From positions 62,001-126,000 of the forward strand of contig NZ_JBFNQN010000016.1 in assembly GCF_040796495.1 (NCBI RefSeq): DNA of 64,000 bases, written 5' to 3'. Both the position numbers and the translations under genes were made by a program. The notes under the pieces were generated by a model. The model saw only the letters and a program-made list of their open reading frames with translations. It was not told the origin of the DNA and made no database searches. Positions 45,284-56,185 of the stretch are shown one piece after another; positions within the stretch are counted from its first letter, which is position 1; each line of letters starts with the position of its first letter. This stretch comes from Kineococcus endophyticus. Its GTDB lineage: Bacteria; Actinomycetota; Actinomycetes; Actinomycetales; Kineococcaceae.

Positions 45284-45769
45284 GTGAGCGAACTGACCCT
45301 CACCGTCCTGCGGTTGGGGCTCCTCGTCGTGCTCTGGCTGTTCGTCCTGGCCATCGTCGGCGTCCTGCGCGCCGACCTTCTGGGGACGCGCGTCACAGCC
45401 CGCCGGACCGAGCGCGCCAAGGCGCGGCCCCGGCGCGACCCGGTCGAGGCCGCCCCCGAACCGGCCCGGGCCCGGCGCGCGACGCTCGTCGTGACCGAGG
45501 GTTCGTTGCGCGGCACCACCCTCGCCCTGGGGCAGAGCGCCGTGCTCATCGGTCGCGGTAGCGACTGCACCCTCGTCCTCGACGACGAGTACGCCTCCAC
45601 CAAGCACGTCCGCATCACCGCCAACCCCGCCGGCGACGGCTGGACGGTCGAGGACCTGCAGTCCACGAACGGCACGTTCCTCGGCCGCGACCGCCTGACC
45701 GCCCCCGCCCCCTTCGAGCCCGGCACGCCGCTGCGCATCGGCAAGACCGTGCTCGAACTCCGGAGGTAG
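45284..45769 (+). CDS. fhaB: FhaB-like FHA-domain protein
   Basis: 161 residues from GTG 45284 (VSELTLTVLRLGLLVVLWLF). One N-terminal membrane helix (LRLGLLVVLWLFVLAIVGVL) is followed by a basic linker ARRTERAKARPRR and a C-terminal FHA domain: VLIGRGSDCTLVLDDEYASTKHVRI and DLQSTNGTFLGRDRL. FhaB (FipA in mycobacteria) binds phosphothreonine on kinase substrates and links kinase signals to division. It lies 22 bases after fhaA and 3 bases before the phosphatase. Confidence 0.94.
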   Translation: MSELTLTVLRLGLLVVLWLFVLAIVGVLRADLLGTRVTARRTERAKARPRRDPVEAAPEPARARRATLVVTEGSLRGTTLALGQSAVLIGRGSDCTLVLDDEYASTKHVRITANPAGDGWTVEDLQSTNGTFLGRDRLTAPAPFEPGTPLRIGKTVLELRR

Positions 45770-45772
45770 CCC

Positions 45773-47164
45773 GTGGCCATCGCGCTGAACTACGCCGCGC
45801 GCTCGGACGTCGGACTGGGCCGCACGACGAACCAGGACTCCGGGTACGCCGGGCCGCACCTCCTCGTCATCGCCGACGGCATGGGCGGGCACGCCGGTGG
45901 GGACGTCGCCAGCTCCCTCGCGGTCGGCGAGATGTCCTCCCTCGACGGGGAGTCGCACGGCAGCGACGACGCCGCCCAGCACCTGCACGACGCCATCGAG
46001 GCCGCCAACGAGCAGCTGCGCCGGCGCATCGAGGCCGAACCCGACCTCAACGGCATGGGCACGACGGTCACGGCGATCCTGCGCGCCGGTTCCCGGCTCG
46101 TGCTCGCGCACATCGGCGACTCGCGCGGCTACCTCCTGCGCGACGGCGCGCTGACGCAGCTGACGAAGGACCACAGCTACGTCCAGACCCTCATCGACGA
46201 CGGGCGCATCACGCCCGAGGAGGCCGAGCGGCACCCGCAGCGCTCGGTGATCATGCGCGTCCTCACGGGCCGCACGGACGACGAGGCGGACGTCTCCGTC
46301 CGCGAGGCCCGCCCGGGCGACCGCTACCTCCTCTGCAGCGACGGCCTCTCGGGCGTCGTCAGCCACGACACCCTCGCCGAGACCCTCGCCGCAGGCGAGG
46401 ACCCGGACACCACGTGCCAGCGGCTCGTCGAGCTCGCGCTGCGCGGCGGGGGTCCGGACAACATCTCCTGCGTCGTCGCCGACGTCGTCGAGCTCGGCGG
46501 CGGCGCACCGCCGTCGACGACCCCGCAGGTCGTCGGCGCGGCCGCGTTCCACCGTCCCCGCCGCTCCTCGGCCGCCGGGACCCCGGCCGCTCGGGCCGCC
46601 GCCCTGCGCGCCGCGCAGGACGAGTCCGGCGACGACTCGGAGGACGACGATCGCCCGACGCTGACCGACCGCGAGCGCCGCCGTCGGCGCCTGCGGTGGA
46701 TCGCCGGTCCGCTGCTCCTCGTGCTGCTGCTCGCGGCCGGCGGGCTGGGGTTGTGGCGCTGGAGCCAGCAGCAGTACTACGTCGGTGACGACGCCGGGAC
46801 GGTCGCGATCTACCAGGGGCTGACGCAGGACATCGGCCCCCTGAAGACGTCCCACGTCCTGCAGACGACGGACATCGCGGTGGCCGACCTGTCGACGACG
46901 TGGTCCACGCGCGTCCGGGCGCGGGTGTCGTCGAGCAGCCTCGCCGACGCGCGCGAACTCGTCGAGAACCTCGAGGACAACGCCGCTGCCTGCCGCGCGG
47001 CGGTCACGGCGAACGCGCCCGTCCCCTCGCCGACCCCGACCGCCAGCGCCGGGGCGACGGACACCCAGACCCCGAGCGCCACGTCGACGAGCACGTCGAC
47101 GAGCACCCCCACGAGCTCCCCCACCGAGACCCTGAGCCCCGAGGACTGCGGAGGCGTCGGCTGA
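45773..47164 (+). CDS. pstP: PP2C-family Ser/Thr phosphatase
   Basis: 463 residues from GTG 45773. The PP2C catalytic domain (about 1-240) has RSDVGLGRTTNQDSGYA, LLVIADGMGGHAGGDVAS, LVLAHIGDSRGYLLRDG, YLLCSDGLSGVV and GGGPDNISCVVADV, giving the expected metal-binding Asp residues. A cytoplasmic linker leads to one membrane helix (WIAGPLLLVLLLAAGGLGLW, about 305-325) and an extracellular domain ending in a Ser/Thr/Pro-rich tail. It dephosphorylates the PASTA kinase and its substrates. Its stop TGA shares one base with the rodA ATG (TGATG). Confidence 0.95.
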   Translation: MAIALNYAARSDVGLGRTTNQDSGYAGPHLLVIADGMGGHAGGDVASSLAVGEMSSLDGESHGSDDAAQHLHDAIEAANEQLRRRIEAEPDLNGMGTTVTAILRAGSRLVLAHIGDSRGYLLRDGALTQLTKDHSYVQTLIDDGRITPEEAERHPQRSVIMRVLTGRTDDEADVSVREARPGDRYLLCSDGLSGVVSHDTLAETLAAGEDPDTTCQRLVELALRGGGPDNISCVVADVVELGGGAPPSTTPQVVGAAAFHRPRRSSAAGTPAARAAALRAAQDESGDDSEDDDRPTLTDRERRRRRLRWIAGPLLLVLLLAAGGLGLWRWSQQQYYVGDDAGTVAIYQGLTQDIGPLKTSHVLQTTDIAVADLSTTWSTRVRARVSSSSLADARELVENLEDNAAACRAAVTANAPVPSPTPTASAGATDTQTPSATSTSTSTSTPTSSPTETLSPEDCGGVG

Positions 47165-48537
47165 TGGCCACCGTGCTGCCCGTCTACCCCACGACCCGGC
47201 GCAACGTCGAACTCGCGCTGGTGCTGCTCGCCGTCGTCATCGCCGGCGGAGCCTGGGCCGTCACCGGCCTGACCATCGACGGGTCGCTGCCACCGAACCT
47301 CTTCGCCTACGCGGGCGGCCTCGGCGGGCTCGCCGTCGTGCTGCACCTGCTGCTGCGCTGGCGGGCCAAGCACGCCGACCCGCTGCTGCTGCCGGTGGCG
47401 ACGCTGCTCAACGGCATCGGCCTGGTGATGATCCACCGGCTCGACCTCGCGCTGGACTCCTCGGCCGCGTCCCGGCAGTTCATCTGGACCGCGCTGGGGA
47501 TCGTCGCCGCGGGTGCCGTGCTGGTGTTCGTGCGCGACCACCGGATCCTGCGCCGGTACACGTGGACGGCTGCCGTGGCCGGTCTCGTCCTGCTGCTGCT
47601 TCCGCTCGCGCCGGGGTTGGGCCGCACCGTCAACGGGGCGCGGATCTGGATCGGGATCGGTCCGCTGTCCTTCCAGCCCGGTGAACTCGCGAAGATCTGC
47701 CTGGCGGTGTTCTTCGCCGGGTACCTCGTCGTGCACCGCGACGCGCTGAGCCTGACCGGCAAGAAGATCCTGTTCCTGCAGCTGCCGCGGGCGCGCGACC
47801 TCGGGCCGATCCTGCTGGCCTGGGTGGCGAGCATCGGGATCCTCGTCCTGCAGCGCGACCTCGGGACCTCGCTCCTCTTCTTCGGGCTGTTCGTGGCCGT
47901 CCTCTACGTCTCCACCGAACGCGTGTCGTGGATCGTGCTCGGCCTGCTGATGTTCTCGGCCGCGGCCGTCTTCGCGGCCACGACGATGGGTCACGTCCAG
48001 GCGCGCGTCGACATCTGGCTGCACCCGTTCACGGCGGAGAACCGCAGCGGCTCCAGCTACCAGCTCGTCCAGGGCCTGTTCGGGATGGCCAACGGCGGGC
48101 TCACCGGGACCGGTCTGGGCGAGGGCCGGCCGCAGACCGTGCCGTACGCGAACTCCGACTTCATCTACTCAACGATCGGCGAGGAGCTCGGCCTGGCCGG
48201 CCTGTTCGCCGTGCTCGTGCTGTACGTCGTGCTCGTCGAGCGAGGGCTCCGGACCGCCATCGGCGTCCGCGACGGGTTCGGCAAGCTGCTGGCCGCGGGG
48301 CTCGCGTTCTCGGTGACGCTGCAGGTCTTCGTCGTCGTCGGCGGCGTGACGCGGGTCATCCCGCTGACGGGTCTGACGATGCCGTTCCTCGCCGCGGGCG
48401 GGTCCTCGCTGGTGTCGAACTGGATCGTCGTCGCGCTGCTGCTGCGGGTGTCCGACCTCGCGCGCCGCCCCGCCGCGGAGGTCCGCAACGGCCCCGACGG
48501 CGACACCGGCGTGACCCAGGCGGTGAGGACGCTGTGA
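47164..48537 (+). CDS. rodA: RodA/FtsW-family peptidoglycan glycosyltransferase
   Basis: 457 residues, about ten to twelve membrane helices, from ATG 47164 (MATVLPVYPTTRRNVELALV). SEDS-family motifs: GRTVNGARIWIGIGPLSFQPGELAKI, ILVLQRDLGTSLLFFGLF (with the catalytic Asp loop), RVDIWLHPFTAENRSGSSYQLVQGLF, TVPYANSDFIYSTIGEELGLAG and GLTMPFLAAGGSSLVSNW. SEDS enzymes polymerise lipid II together with a class B PBP, encoded next with a GTGA overlap. It is the elongation-type member by operon position. Confidence 0.95.
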   Translation: MATVLPVYPTTRRNVELALVLLAVVIAGGAWAVTGLTIDGSLPPNLFAYAGGLGGLAVVLHLLLRWRAKHADPLLLPVATLLNGIGLVMIHRLDLALDSSAASRQFIWTALGIVAAGAVLVFVRDHRILRRYTWTAAVAGLVLLLLPLAPGLGRTVNGARIWIGIGPLSFQPGELAKICLAVFFAGYLVVHRDALSLTGKKILFLQLPRARDLGPILLAWVASIGILVLQRDLGTSLLFFGLFVAVLYVSTERVSWIVLGLLMFSAAAVFAATTMGHVQARVDIWLHPFTAENRSGSSYQLVQGLFGMANGGLTGTGLGEGRPQTVPYANSDFIYSTIGEELGLAGLFAVLVLYVVLVERGLRTAIGVRDGFGKLLAAGLAFSVTLQVFVVVGGVTRVIPLTGLTMPFLAAGGSSLVSNWIVVALLLRVSDLARRPAAEVRNGPDGDTGVTQAVRTL

Positions 48538-49997
48538 ACCGCCCCCTGCGCCGGCTGTCCCTCGTGGTGGCCTTCCTCTTCTTCGCGCTCTTCGCGTCCA
48601 CGACGTGGATCCAGTTCGTCTCGGCGGACCGGCTCAACGCGATGCCGGGCAACTCCCGGCAGCTGTACGCCGAGTTCGGCCGAGAGCGCGGCGCGATCCT
48701 CGTCCAGGGTGGTGCGGCCGTCGCCACGAGCGAGCGCGTCGACGACCCGTACACGTTCCAGCGCGCCTACGCGGCGGGCCAGCTCTACGCGCCCGTCACG
48801 GGCTACTACTCGCTGCGCTACGGCACGGCCGGCATCGAGCGCGCCGAGAACGACGTGCTGTCCGGGTCCGCGGACGAGCTGTTCTACCGCAACCTGTCCA
48901 GCCTGCTGACCGGTGAGAAGCCGAAGGGCGCCGACGTCACGCTGACGCTGCAGCCCAAGGTGCAGCAGGCGGCGTGGGACGCCCTGGCCGGGCGCAAGGG
49001 CGCCGTCGTCGCCCTGGACCCCGAGACGGGGAACGTCCTGGCCATGGTGTCCAGCCCCAGCTACGACCCGAACACGCTCGCCAGCCACGACGGCGCGGCG
49101 CAGCAGCAGGCGTGGACGCAGCTCAACGGCGACGAGGACGACCCGCTGGTGAACCGCGCGACGTCCGCGCTCTACCCGCCGGGGTCGACCTTCAAGCTCG
49201 TCACGGCCGCCGCGGCGCTGGAGAGCGGGAAGTACACCGCCGACTCCGCGCTGGACGGGCCGCAGGAGCTCGACCTGCCCCAGACGAACAACACCCTCAA
49301 GAACGACGAGGGCACGGCGTGCGGTCCGAACGACAAGGTGTCGCTGTCGGACGCGCTGAAGATCTCGTGCAACACCGCCTTCGGCTGGCTCGGTGAGCAG
49401 CTCGGCGCGGAGACGCTCGGCGAGCAGGCCGCCAAGTTCGGGTTCGGGCAGTCGCTGTCCATCCCGACGTCGGTGGCCACGAGCCGCTACCCGACCGGGG
49501 ACGCCGTCGCCGGCCCGCTGCTCGCGTACTCCGCGATCGGCCAGGGCAACGACGTCGCGACGCCGCTGCAGGTGGCGATGCTGTCGGCGGCCATCGCCAA
49601 CGACGGGGTCGTCATGAAGCCGAACCTCGTCGCGAAGGTCAGCGAAGCCGGCGGTTCGGGCAGCGTCATCGAGCAGCCCTCGCCGAGCGAACTGGGCCGG
49701 GCCGTCAGCTCGAGCACGGCGAAGACGTTGCAGCAGATGATGGAGCTCGTCGTCAGCAACGGCACCGGCACGCGGGCGCAGATCGACGGCGCCACCGTCG
49801 GCGGCAAGACCGGTACGGCCCAGCACGGGGCGGGACTGCCGCCCTACGCGTGGTTCACGTCCTTCGCGGAGAAGGGCGGCAAGAAGGTCGCGGTGGCCGT
49901 GGTCATCGAGGACGGCGGGTCGACCGAGAGCGCCTACGGCGGCCGGTTGTCGGCCCCCGTGGCCAAGACGGTGATGGAGGCGGCGCTGAATGGCTGA
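48534..49997 (+). CDS. pbpA: Penicillin-binding protein A (class B transpeptidase)
   Basis: 487 residues from GTG 48534 (VNRPLRRLSLVVAFLFFALF), with a single N-terminal membrane helix. The non-catalytic N-domain includes RERGAILVQGG. The transpeptidase domain has active Ser in YPPGSTFKLVTAA (SxxK), the SCN triad in LKISCNTAFGWL and KTGT in GGKTGTAQHG. It cross-links peptidoglycan with the RodA partner. The stop at 49995-49997 is overlapped by a 29-codon reading frame that leads into the kinase gene. Confidence 0.95.
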   Translation: MNRPLRRLSLVVAFLFFALFASTTWIQFVSADRLNAMPGNSRQLYAEFGRERGAILVQGGAAVATSERVDDPYTFQRAYAAGQLYAPVTGYYSLRYGTAGIERAENDVLSGSADELFYRNLSSLLTGEKPKGADVTLTLQPKVQQAAWDALAGRKGAVVALDPETGNVLAMVSSPSYDPNTLASHDGAAQQQAWTQLNGDEDDPLVNRATSALYPPGSTFKLVTAAAALESGKYTADSALDGPQELDLPQTNNTLKNDEGTACGPNDKVSLSDALKISCNTAFGWLGEQLGAETLGEQAAKFGFGQSLSIPTSVATSRYPTGDAVAGPLLAYSAIGQGNDVATPLQVAMLSAAIANDGVVMKPNLVAKVSEAGGSGSVIEQPSPSELGRAVSSSTAKTLQQMMELVVSNGTGTRAQIDGATVGGKTGTAQHGAGLPPYAWFTSFAEKGGKKVAVAVVIEDGGSTESAYGGRLSAPVAKTVMEAALNG

Positions 49998-50075
49998 CCG
50001 CAGCACAGGTCGGGACACCGAGGGCACCGAGGGCACCGACGGCAGTGACACAGGACGCAGGGGACGGGGAGAGCA

Positions 50076-50079
<4 letters not shown>
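49990..50079 (+). CDS. Possible 29-residue linking peptide between pbpA and the kinase
   Basis: ATG 49990 overlaps the pbpA stop by 8 bases and its TGA (50077-50079) overlaps the kinase GTG (50076-50078). The sequence MADRSTGRDTEGTEGTDGSD then TGRRGREQ is polar, with a 9-base near-repeat ACCGAGGGC. Translation through it would couple pbpA and kinase expression. It occupies the position where pknA lies in mycobacteria. It may simply be a coupling frame without peptide function. Confidence 0.35.
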
Positions 50080-51964
<1,885 letters not shown>

Positions 51965-51968
<4 letters not shown>

Positions 51969-52804
51969 CGCGAGCGGCGACCCGGGTGCTGCACCTGTCC
52001 GACACCCACCTCATGGCGGCGGGCGCCCTGCACAACGGGCTCGTCGACACGACGGCCGCTCTCGGGCACGTGCTGGAGTCGTTGCACGGCATCGGGTCCG
52101 TGGACGCCGTCGTGGTGTCGGGGGACGTCTCGGACGACGGGACGGTCGCCTCGTACACGACGGCCCGCGACCTCGTCGGGGAGTTCGCGCGCTCGCACGG
52201 GGCCGTCCCGGTGTTCGCGATGGGGAACCACGACACCCGCGGGCAGTTCGCCGAGGTGCTGGGGCCGGTCCGGTCCGTGCACGACCTCGACGGGTTCCGC
52301 GTCGTCGTCCTCGACTCCTCCGTCCCCGGCCGCGGGTACGGGTTCCTCGACCCCGAGCAGCTGGACTGGCTGCGCGGGGAACTCGCGACGCCCGCGGCCC
52401 GCGGCTCGGCCGTGGTGCTGCACCACTCCCCCGTCCGCGCGCCGACGGTGCTGCACGAGGCGCTGAAGCTGCAGAACCCCGACGACCTGCTCGACGCGCT
52501 GGCGGGCACCGACGTGCGGGTCGTGCTCTCCGGGCACTACCACCACCACGCCGCGCAGACGTACCCGTCGGGTCTCACGGCGCTCGTCGCTCCCGGGGTC
52601 GCGAACCGCAGCGACCCGTTCGTCGCGCACGGGCAGGAGCGGATCCTGCGGGGTCACGGCGCCCTGCTCGTCGAGGTCGACGAGGCGGGGACGGTGTTCT
52701 CCAGCGTCCTGTCGATCCCCTCCCCCGGCGACGGGGAGGAACTGTTCGTCCTGGACGAGGAGACCGTCCAGCGCATCGCCGCCGAGGCCGGGGTCCCGCG
52801 CTGA
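51965..52804 (+). CDS. Metallophosphoesterase (CpdA-like)
   Basis: 279 residues from GTG 51965, overlapping the kinase stop (GTGA). Calcineurin-type metal ligands are all visible: VLHLSDTHLMA, VVVSGDVSDDG, VFAMGNHDTRG, VVLHHSPVRAP and VLSGHYHHHAAQTYPSG. This is the class III cyclic-nucleotide phosphodiesterase pattern, which could hydrolyse cAMP or another phosphodiester. It follows directly on the kinase gene, so it would be co-expressed with the cell-wall operon. The true substrate is unknown. Confidence 0.9.
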
Positions 52805-53712
52805 CCGGCCGGTTCCTCGCCTGGTGCGACGCGTGGAACGCGGCGCACCCGTGGGACCACAACGCTGCCTACCACCGGTGGATCGAGCGGCAGCTCCCCC
52901 CGCGGTGCGGCTCCGCCCTGGACGTCGGGTGCGGGACGGGGGAGTTCGCGCGCCGGCTGGCCCGCCACGCCGACCGCGTGACCGGGATCGACGTCGATCC
53001 CGCCGTCGTCCGCACGGCGACGGGACTCTCCGAGGGGACCGAGTTCCGGTGCGGTGACCTGATGACCGTCGAACTCCCCGGGCAGTACGACGTGGTGACG
53101 GCCCTCGCCGTCCTGCACCACGTCCCCCTCGAGGTCGGGCTCGTGCGCCTGCGCGACCTCGTCGCCCCCGGGGGGACGCTCGTCGTCCTCGGGGTCCCGG
53201 CGGGGCGGGGGTTCCTCGACTCCGGGCTGGACCTCCTCGCCATCCCGGCGAACCTCGCGGTGGGCGCCCTGCAGACGCGGCGCCGGGGTTCGGCCGAGCG
53301 GCCCGTCGCCATGACCGCCCCCACGGCTCCCCCGGACGCGACCCTCGCGCAGGTGCGGTCGGTGGCGCGGCGCGTCGTCCCGGGCGCCCGGATCCGGCGG
53401 CGCCTGTTCTGGCGGTACTCACTGGTGTGGTCGGCGCCCGGCGGCGAAGTTCACAACCCGAGGTCGCTCAGGCCGGGGTGGTCGGCCGGACGCGGTCCGG
53501 AGAGGTCCCAGGAGAACTTGCGCTCGGACTCCGCGATCGCGACGTCGTTGATGCTGGCGTGGCGGTGGGTCATGAGCCCTGCGTCGTCGAAGCGCCAGTT
53601 CTCGTTGCCGTGGGCGCGGAACCACTGGCCGTCCGCGTCGTGGTACTCGTACGCGAACCGGACGGCGATGACGTCGCCGGTGTGGGCCCAGACCTCCTTG
53701 ATGAGCCGGTAG
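52801..53712 (+). CDS. Class I SAM-dependent methyltransferase, probable CTG start, read-through tail
   Basis: 303 residues if read from CTG 52801 ([20 protein letters not shown]), where no ATG, GTG or TTG is available near the conserved N-terminus; CTGA overlaps the previous stop exactly like the GTGA couplings elsewhere. The SAM motif is [20 protein letters not shown], with [10 protein letters not shown] and [13 protein letters not shown]. The family fold ends around [12 protein letters not shown] (about residue 213), but the frame stays open for about 90 more residues, overlapping the opposite-strand NTF2-like gene by 262 bases. That tail looks antisense-derived and is probably not functional. 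Confidence 0.72.
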   Translation: MTGRFLAWCDAWNAAHPWDHNAAYHRWIERQLPPRCGSALDVGCGTGEFARRLARHADRVTGIDVDPAVVRTATGLSEGTEFRCGDLMTVELPGQYDVVTALAVLHHVPLEVGLVRLRDLVAPGGTLVVLGVPAGRGFLDSGLDLLAIPANLAVGALQTRRRGSAERPVAMTAPTAPPDATLAQVRSVARRVVPGARIRRRLFWRYSLVWSAPGGEVHNPRSLRPGWSAGRGPERSQENLRSDSAIATSLMLAWRWVMSPASSKRQFSLPWARNHWPSASWYSYANRTAMTSPVWAQTSLMSR

Positions 53713-53918
53713 TCCAGTTCGCGTTCCCACTTGCCGGTGAGGAACTCGACGATGGCGGCGCGGCCCTGCAGGAAGGTGGAGCGGTTGCGCCACCAGCTGT
53801 CCTCGCTGTAGGCGAGGGCGATGCGCTCGGGGTCGCGGGAGTTCCAGGCGTCCTCGGCGGCGCGGGCCTTGACGGCGGCACTGGCGGCGGTGAACGGGGG
53901 CAGGGGCGGACGGGACAC
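53451..53918 (-). CDS. NTF2-like protein (DUF1348 type)
   Basis: 155 residues, starting with GTG 53918 ([20 protein letters not shown]). A small cone-shaped NTF2/SnoaL fold: [77 protein letters not shown] and [15 protein letters not shown]. The run W-R-N-R...F-L-x-G-R matches DUF1348 proteins of unknown function. Two TetR-type operators lie just upstream and the TetR gene is next, so it is probably the main target of that regulator. Confidence 0.88.
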   Translation of the reverse strand: MSRPPLPPFTAASAAVKARAAEDAWNSRDPERIALAYSEDSWWRNRSTFLQGRAAIVEFLTGKWERELDYRLIKEVWAHTGDVIAVRFAYEYHDADGQWFRAHGNENWRFDDAGLMTHRHASINDVAIAESERKFSWDLSGPRPADHPGLSDLGL

Positions 53919-53941
53919 GGGACACCTTCCGAAGGACTGGC

Positions 53942-53976
53942 TGTACCGATCGGTACTAGCTGTACTGGAAGGTACA
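53942..53976. promoter_or_regulatory. Two TetR operators upstream of the NTF2-like gene
   Basis: TGTACCGATCGGTACT (53942-53957) and TGTACTGGAAGGTACA (53961-53976) share the pattern TGTAC-N6-GTAC(A/T). The first contains a perfect 14-base palindrome. They are 24 and 43 bases before the NTF2-like start, where the promoter should be. Confidence 0.8.
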
Positions 53977-54017
53977 GACAGAGCGCCGACCCGTCAACGG
54001 TCACCGCGGGAAGCGGA

Positions 54018-54584
54018 TCAGGAGACGGCGGCGAGCAGGCGTTCCTCGACGCCGGCCACGACCCCGACGACCACGGCGTCCTCGTCGAGGGCGCGCGCCA
54101 GGACCAGCGCCCCCTGGATCGCGGCGACCGCGTCCAGCGCCAGCGCTGCGGCGTCCCGATCCTCGACGCCACCGCGCCGCAGCGTCTGGGCCAGGAGGTC
54201 GACCCACACGGAGAAGTAGGTGCGGACCGCGTCGGCGTGGGTCGCCAGCTCCCCACCCAGGGCCGTCACCGCGAACAGGCAGACCCGCTGGCGGGAGAGG
54301 AAGTAGTCCCGGACCGTGCCCGCCATCCTCGACACGGCGCCGGCCACGTCGTCAGCGGTCCGCAGCGGCGTGAAGACCTGGTCCTCGAACCACGACTGCA
54401 CCTCGCCCAGCACCGCACGCGCCATGTCCGCCTTCCCGTCCGGGAAGAAGTGGTACAGGCTGCCCCGGCCCATGCCGGTCTCCTGCTGGATGACCGACAG
54501 CGACGCGGCCTCGAAACCCCGGCGGCGGAAGACGTCGGCGAGGGCCCGCACGGCGTCCGAACGGTCGAGGAGGGTCCGCGGCAC
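54018..54584 (-). CDS. TetR-family transcriptional regulator
   Basis: 188 residues from GTG 54584 (VPRTLLDRSDAVRALADVFR), with a GGGAGG ribosome site. The N-terminal helix-turn-helix is FRRRGFEAASLSVIQQETGMGRGSLYHFFPDGKADMARAVL, typical of the TetR group with Y-H-F-F. The C-terminal ligand domain (FLSRQRVCLFAVTALGGELATHADAVRTYFSVWVDLL) resembles LmrA/YxaF-like regulators. It has an operator copy upstream of its own start as well as two before the NTF2-like gene, so autoregulation is likely. The ligand is unknown. Confidence 0.92.
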   Translation of the reverse strand: MPRTLLDRSDAVRALADVFRRRGFEAASLSVIQQETGMGRGSLYHFFPDGKADMARAVLGEVQSWFEDQVFTPLRTADDVAGAVSRMAGTVRDYFLSRQRVCLFAVTALGGELATHADAVRTYFSVWVDLLAQTLRRGGVEDRDAAALALDAVAAIQGALVLARALDEDAVVVGVVAGVEERLLAAVS

Positions 54585-54623
54585 CAGGGGTTCCTCCCGT
54601 TCCGTGTGGTCGGTCGCACCGAG

Positions 54624-54639
54624 TGTACCGCCCAGTACA
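54624..54639. promoter_or_regulatory. TetR operator upstream of the TetR gene
   Basis: TGTACCGCCCAGTACA is a third copy of TGTAC-N6-GTACA, 40 bases before the tetR start. Confidence 0.75.
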
Positions 54640-54723
54640 GATCGAGACTTCACGTCGGGGCGTTCCCCGCGGGCGGTCGTGGTGCGGATCCCCCGACGGT
54701 TCCGCACCCGACCTGCACGGGGG

Positions 54724-54870
54724 TCAGAAGACCCGTCGCCTGGTTCCCGAGATGGGGACGAGGTTCAGGACCAGACCGACGACGATCAGCACGACGCCCA
54801 CCCACAGCAGGACGTGCACCGACGGAACCAGCAGTCCCACGATCAGCAGGACGATGCCGAGGACGACCAT
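54724..54870 (-). CDS. Small two-helix membrane protein (DUF6131-like)
   Basis: 48 residues, starting with MVVLGIVLLIVGLLVPSVHV. Two hydrophobic helices (VVLGIVLLIVGLLV and VLLWVGVVLIVVGLVLNLV) and a basic end GTRRRVF. AGGAGCTGTC precedes ATG 54870, a clear ribosome site. Proteins of this shape are common small actinobacterial membrane proteins of unknown, possibly stress-related, function. Upstream 54871-55018 holds its promoter region and no other gene. Confidence 0.8.
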   Translation of the reverse strand: MVVLGIVLLIVGLLVPSVHVLLWVGVVLIVVGLVLNLVPISGTRRRVF

Positions 54871-55018
54871 GACAGCTCCTCCCTGAGCTCCGGAAACTCC
54901 GTGCACTCGACGGTACGCCGCGCGTCGCCGCACGCTCGTCGAGAACTCCCCCGTCTCCGGCTCTCACCCGAACGCCGGATCCCCTGCGCCGGAGCGCGGC
55001 CCGTACGGGGCAGTTCGG

Positions 55019-56185
55019 TCACGGCAGACCGGTGAGCCACCACCCTGCGCCACTGCTCGCGGGAACTGGGGCGGTCGGAGTTCCCCCCCGCCCGGCGGCG
55101 CGTGCCCGCACGACGACGGCCACCCCCAGCCCGCCCCCGGCGGCGCTGACGGCGACCCCGACCTGCCCCGCCGCCAACCCGCCGGCGAGGGCGACCAGCA
55201 GGGCCGCTCCCGTCGCCCCCCACGGGTGGCCGATCGCGAGGGCCCCGCCGTCGGGGTTCAGGCGCGCGTCGGCGTCGTCGAGGCCGAGGTCGCGCGAGCA
55301 GGCGAGCACCTGCGCGGCGAACGCCTCACCCACCTCGAGCCGGTCGACGGCGGCGAGGTCGAGGCGGGCGGAACGCAGCGCGGCGCGGACGGCGGGTGCG
55401 GCGGCGGCCCCGGGCAGGGCGGGGTCCGCGCCGACGGCCGCCGTTCCCAGCACGGCGAGACCCCCTGCGCCCCAGCGCTCCGCGGTGGCCAGGTCGACGA
55501 GGGCGAGCCCCGCGGCGCCGTCGGCGTGCGCGCTGGCGGTGGCCGCGGTGACCGTGCCGCCGAAGGCCGGCGAGAAACGGGCGACGACCTCGGGGCGCAG
55601 GACGCGCGGCCGGGCGTCGTGCTCGACCCCCGCCAGCGGGACGAACCGTTCCGCCGTCCGGCGGCGCGCGACGAGAGCGCGCGCGTGCGACCGGACGGCG
55701 AACGCCTCCTGGTCGGCGCGGGAGATGCCGAGGTGGGCCGCGAGCGCGTCGGCTGCGGGGCCCATGTCCGGATCGGGGAAACCGTCGGGGGCGAAGGCCG
55801 CGCGCGGGACGACACCGTCGAGGTGGCGGGACGTGGTGCTCTCGGCGCCGACCGCGAGCACGGGACCGCTCCCGGTGGCCGCGAGCGCCGCGGCGAACCG
55901 GACGGCGGCCAGTCCGCTGGCGCACTGCGCGTCGACCGTGGTCCCCGGGACACCGGCGCCGAACCCGGCGGCCAGCGCAGCCCGGCGGGCGGGGTTGCCG
56001 TCGGCCGTCCCGACCCCGGCGACGACCTCGGCGACGGCGACGTCCTCCCCGGCGGCGCAGGCGGCGACGTCCTCGGCGAGTGCTGTGAGGACCGCCGCGG
56101 CGAGGTCGTGGTCGCGCAGTCCGGCGTAGGTCGTGCCGGCCGTGGCGAAAGGGGTGCGGCGCGCGGCGACGACGACGGCGCTCAC
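55019..56185 (-). CDS. Thiolase-family protein (YhfS-like) with altered active site
   Basis: 388 residues from GTG 56185 (VSAVVVAARRTPFATAGTTY). The thiolase fold is clear, with nucleophile Cys in VDAQCASGLAAVRF (88) and catalytic His in ALAIGHPWGATGAAL. The usual NEAFA is GEAFA and the C-terminal CxG motif reads SAAGGGLG, so the second catalytic Cys and the oxyanion Asn are missing. It may form or cleave a thioester by a different route, or not be a true thiolase. It is coupled (GTGA) to an AMP-ligase and bioY, the same trio as yhfS-yhfT-yhfU(bioY) in the Bacillus BirA regulon. Confidence 0.85.
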   Translation of the reverse strand: MSAVVVAARRTPFATAGTTYAGLRDHDLAAAVLTALAEDVAACAAGEDVAVAEVVAGVGTADGNPARRAALAAGFGAGVPGTTVDAQCASGLAAVRFAAALAATGSGPVLAVGAESTTSRHLDGVVPRAAFAPDGFPDPDMGPAADALAAHLGISRADQEAFAVRSHARALVARRRTAERFVPLAGVEHDARPRVLRPEVVARFSPAFGGTVTAATASAHADGAAGLALVDLATAERWGAGGLAVLGTAAVGADPALPGAAAAPAVRAALRSARLDLAAVDRLEVGEAFAAQVLACSRDLGLDDADARLNPDGGALAIGHPWGATGAALLVALAGGLAAGQVGVAVSAAGGGLGVAVVVRARAAGRGGTPTAPVPASSGAGWWLTGLP

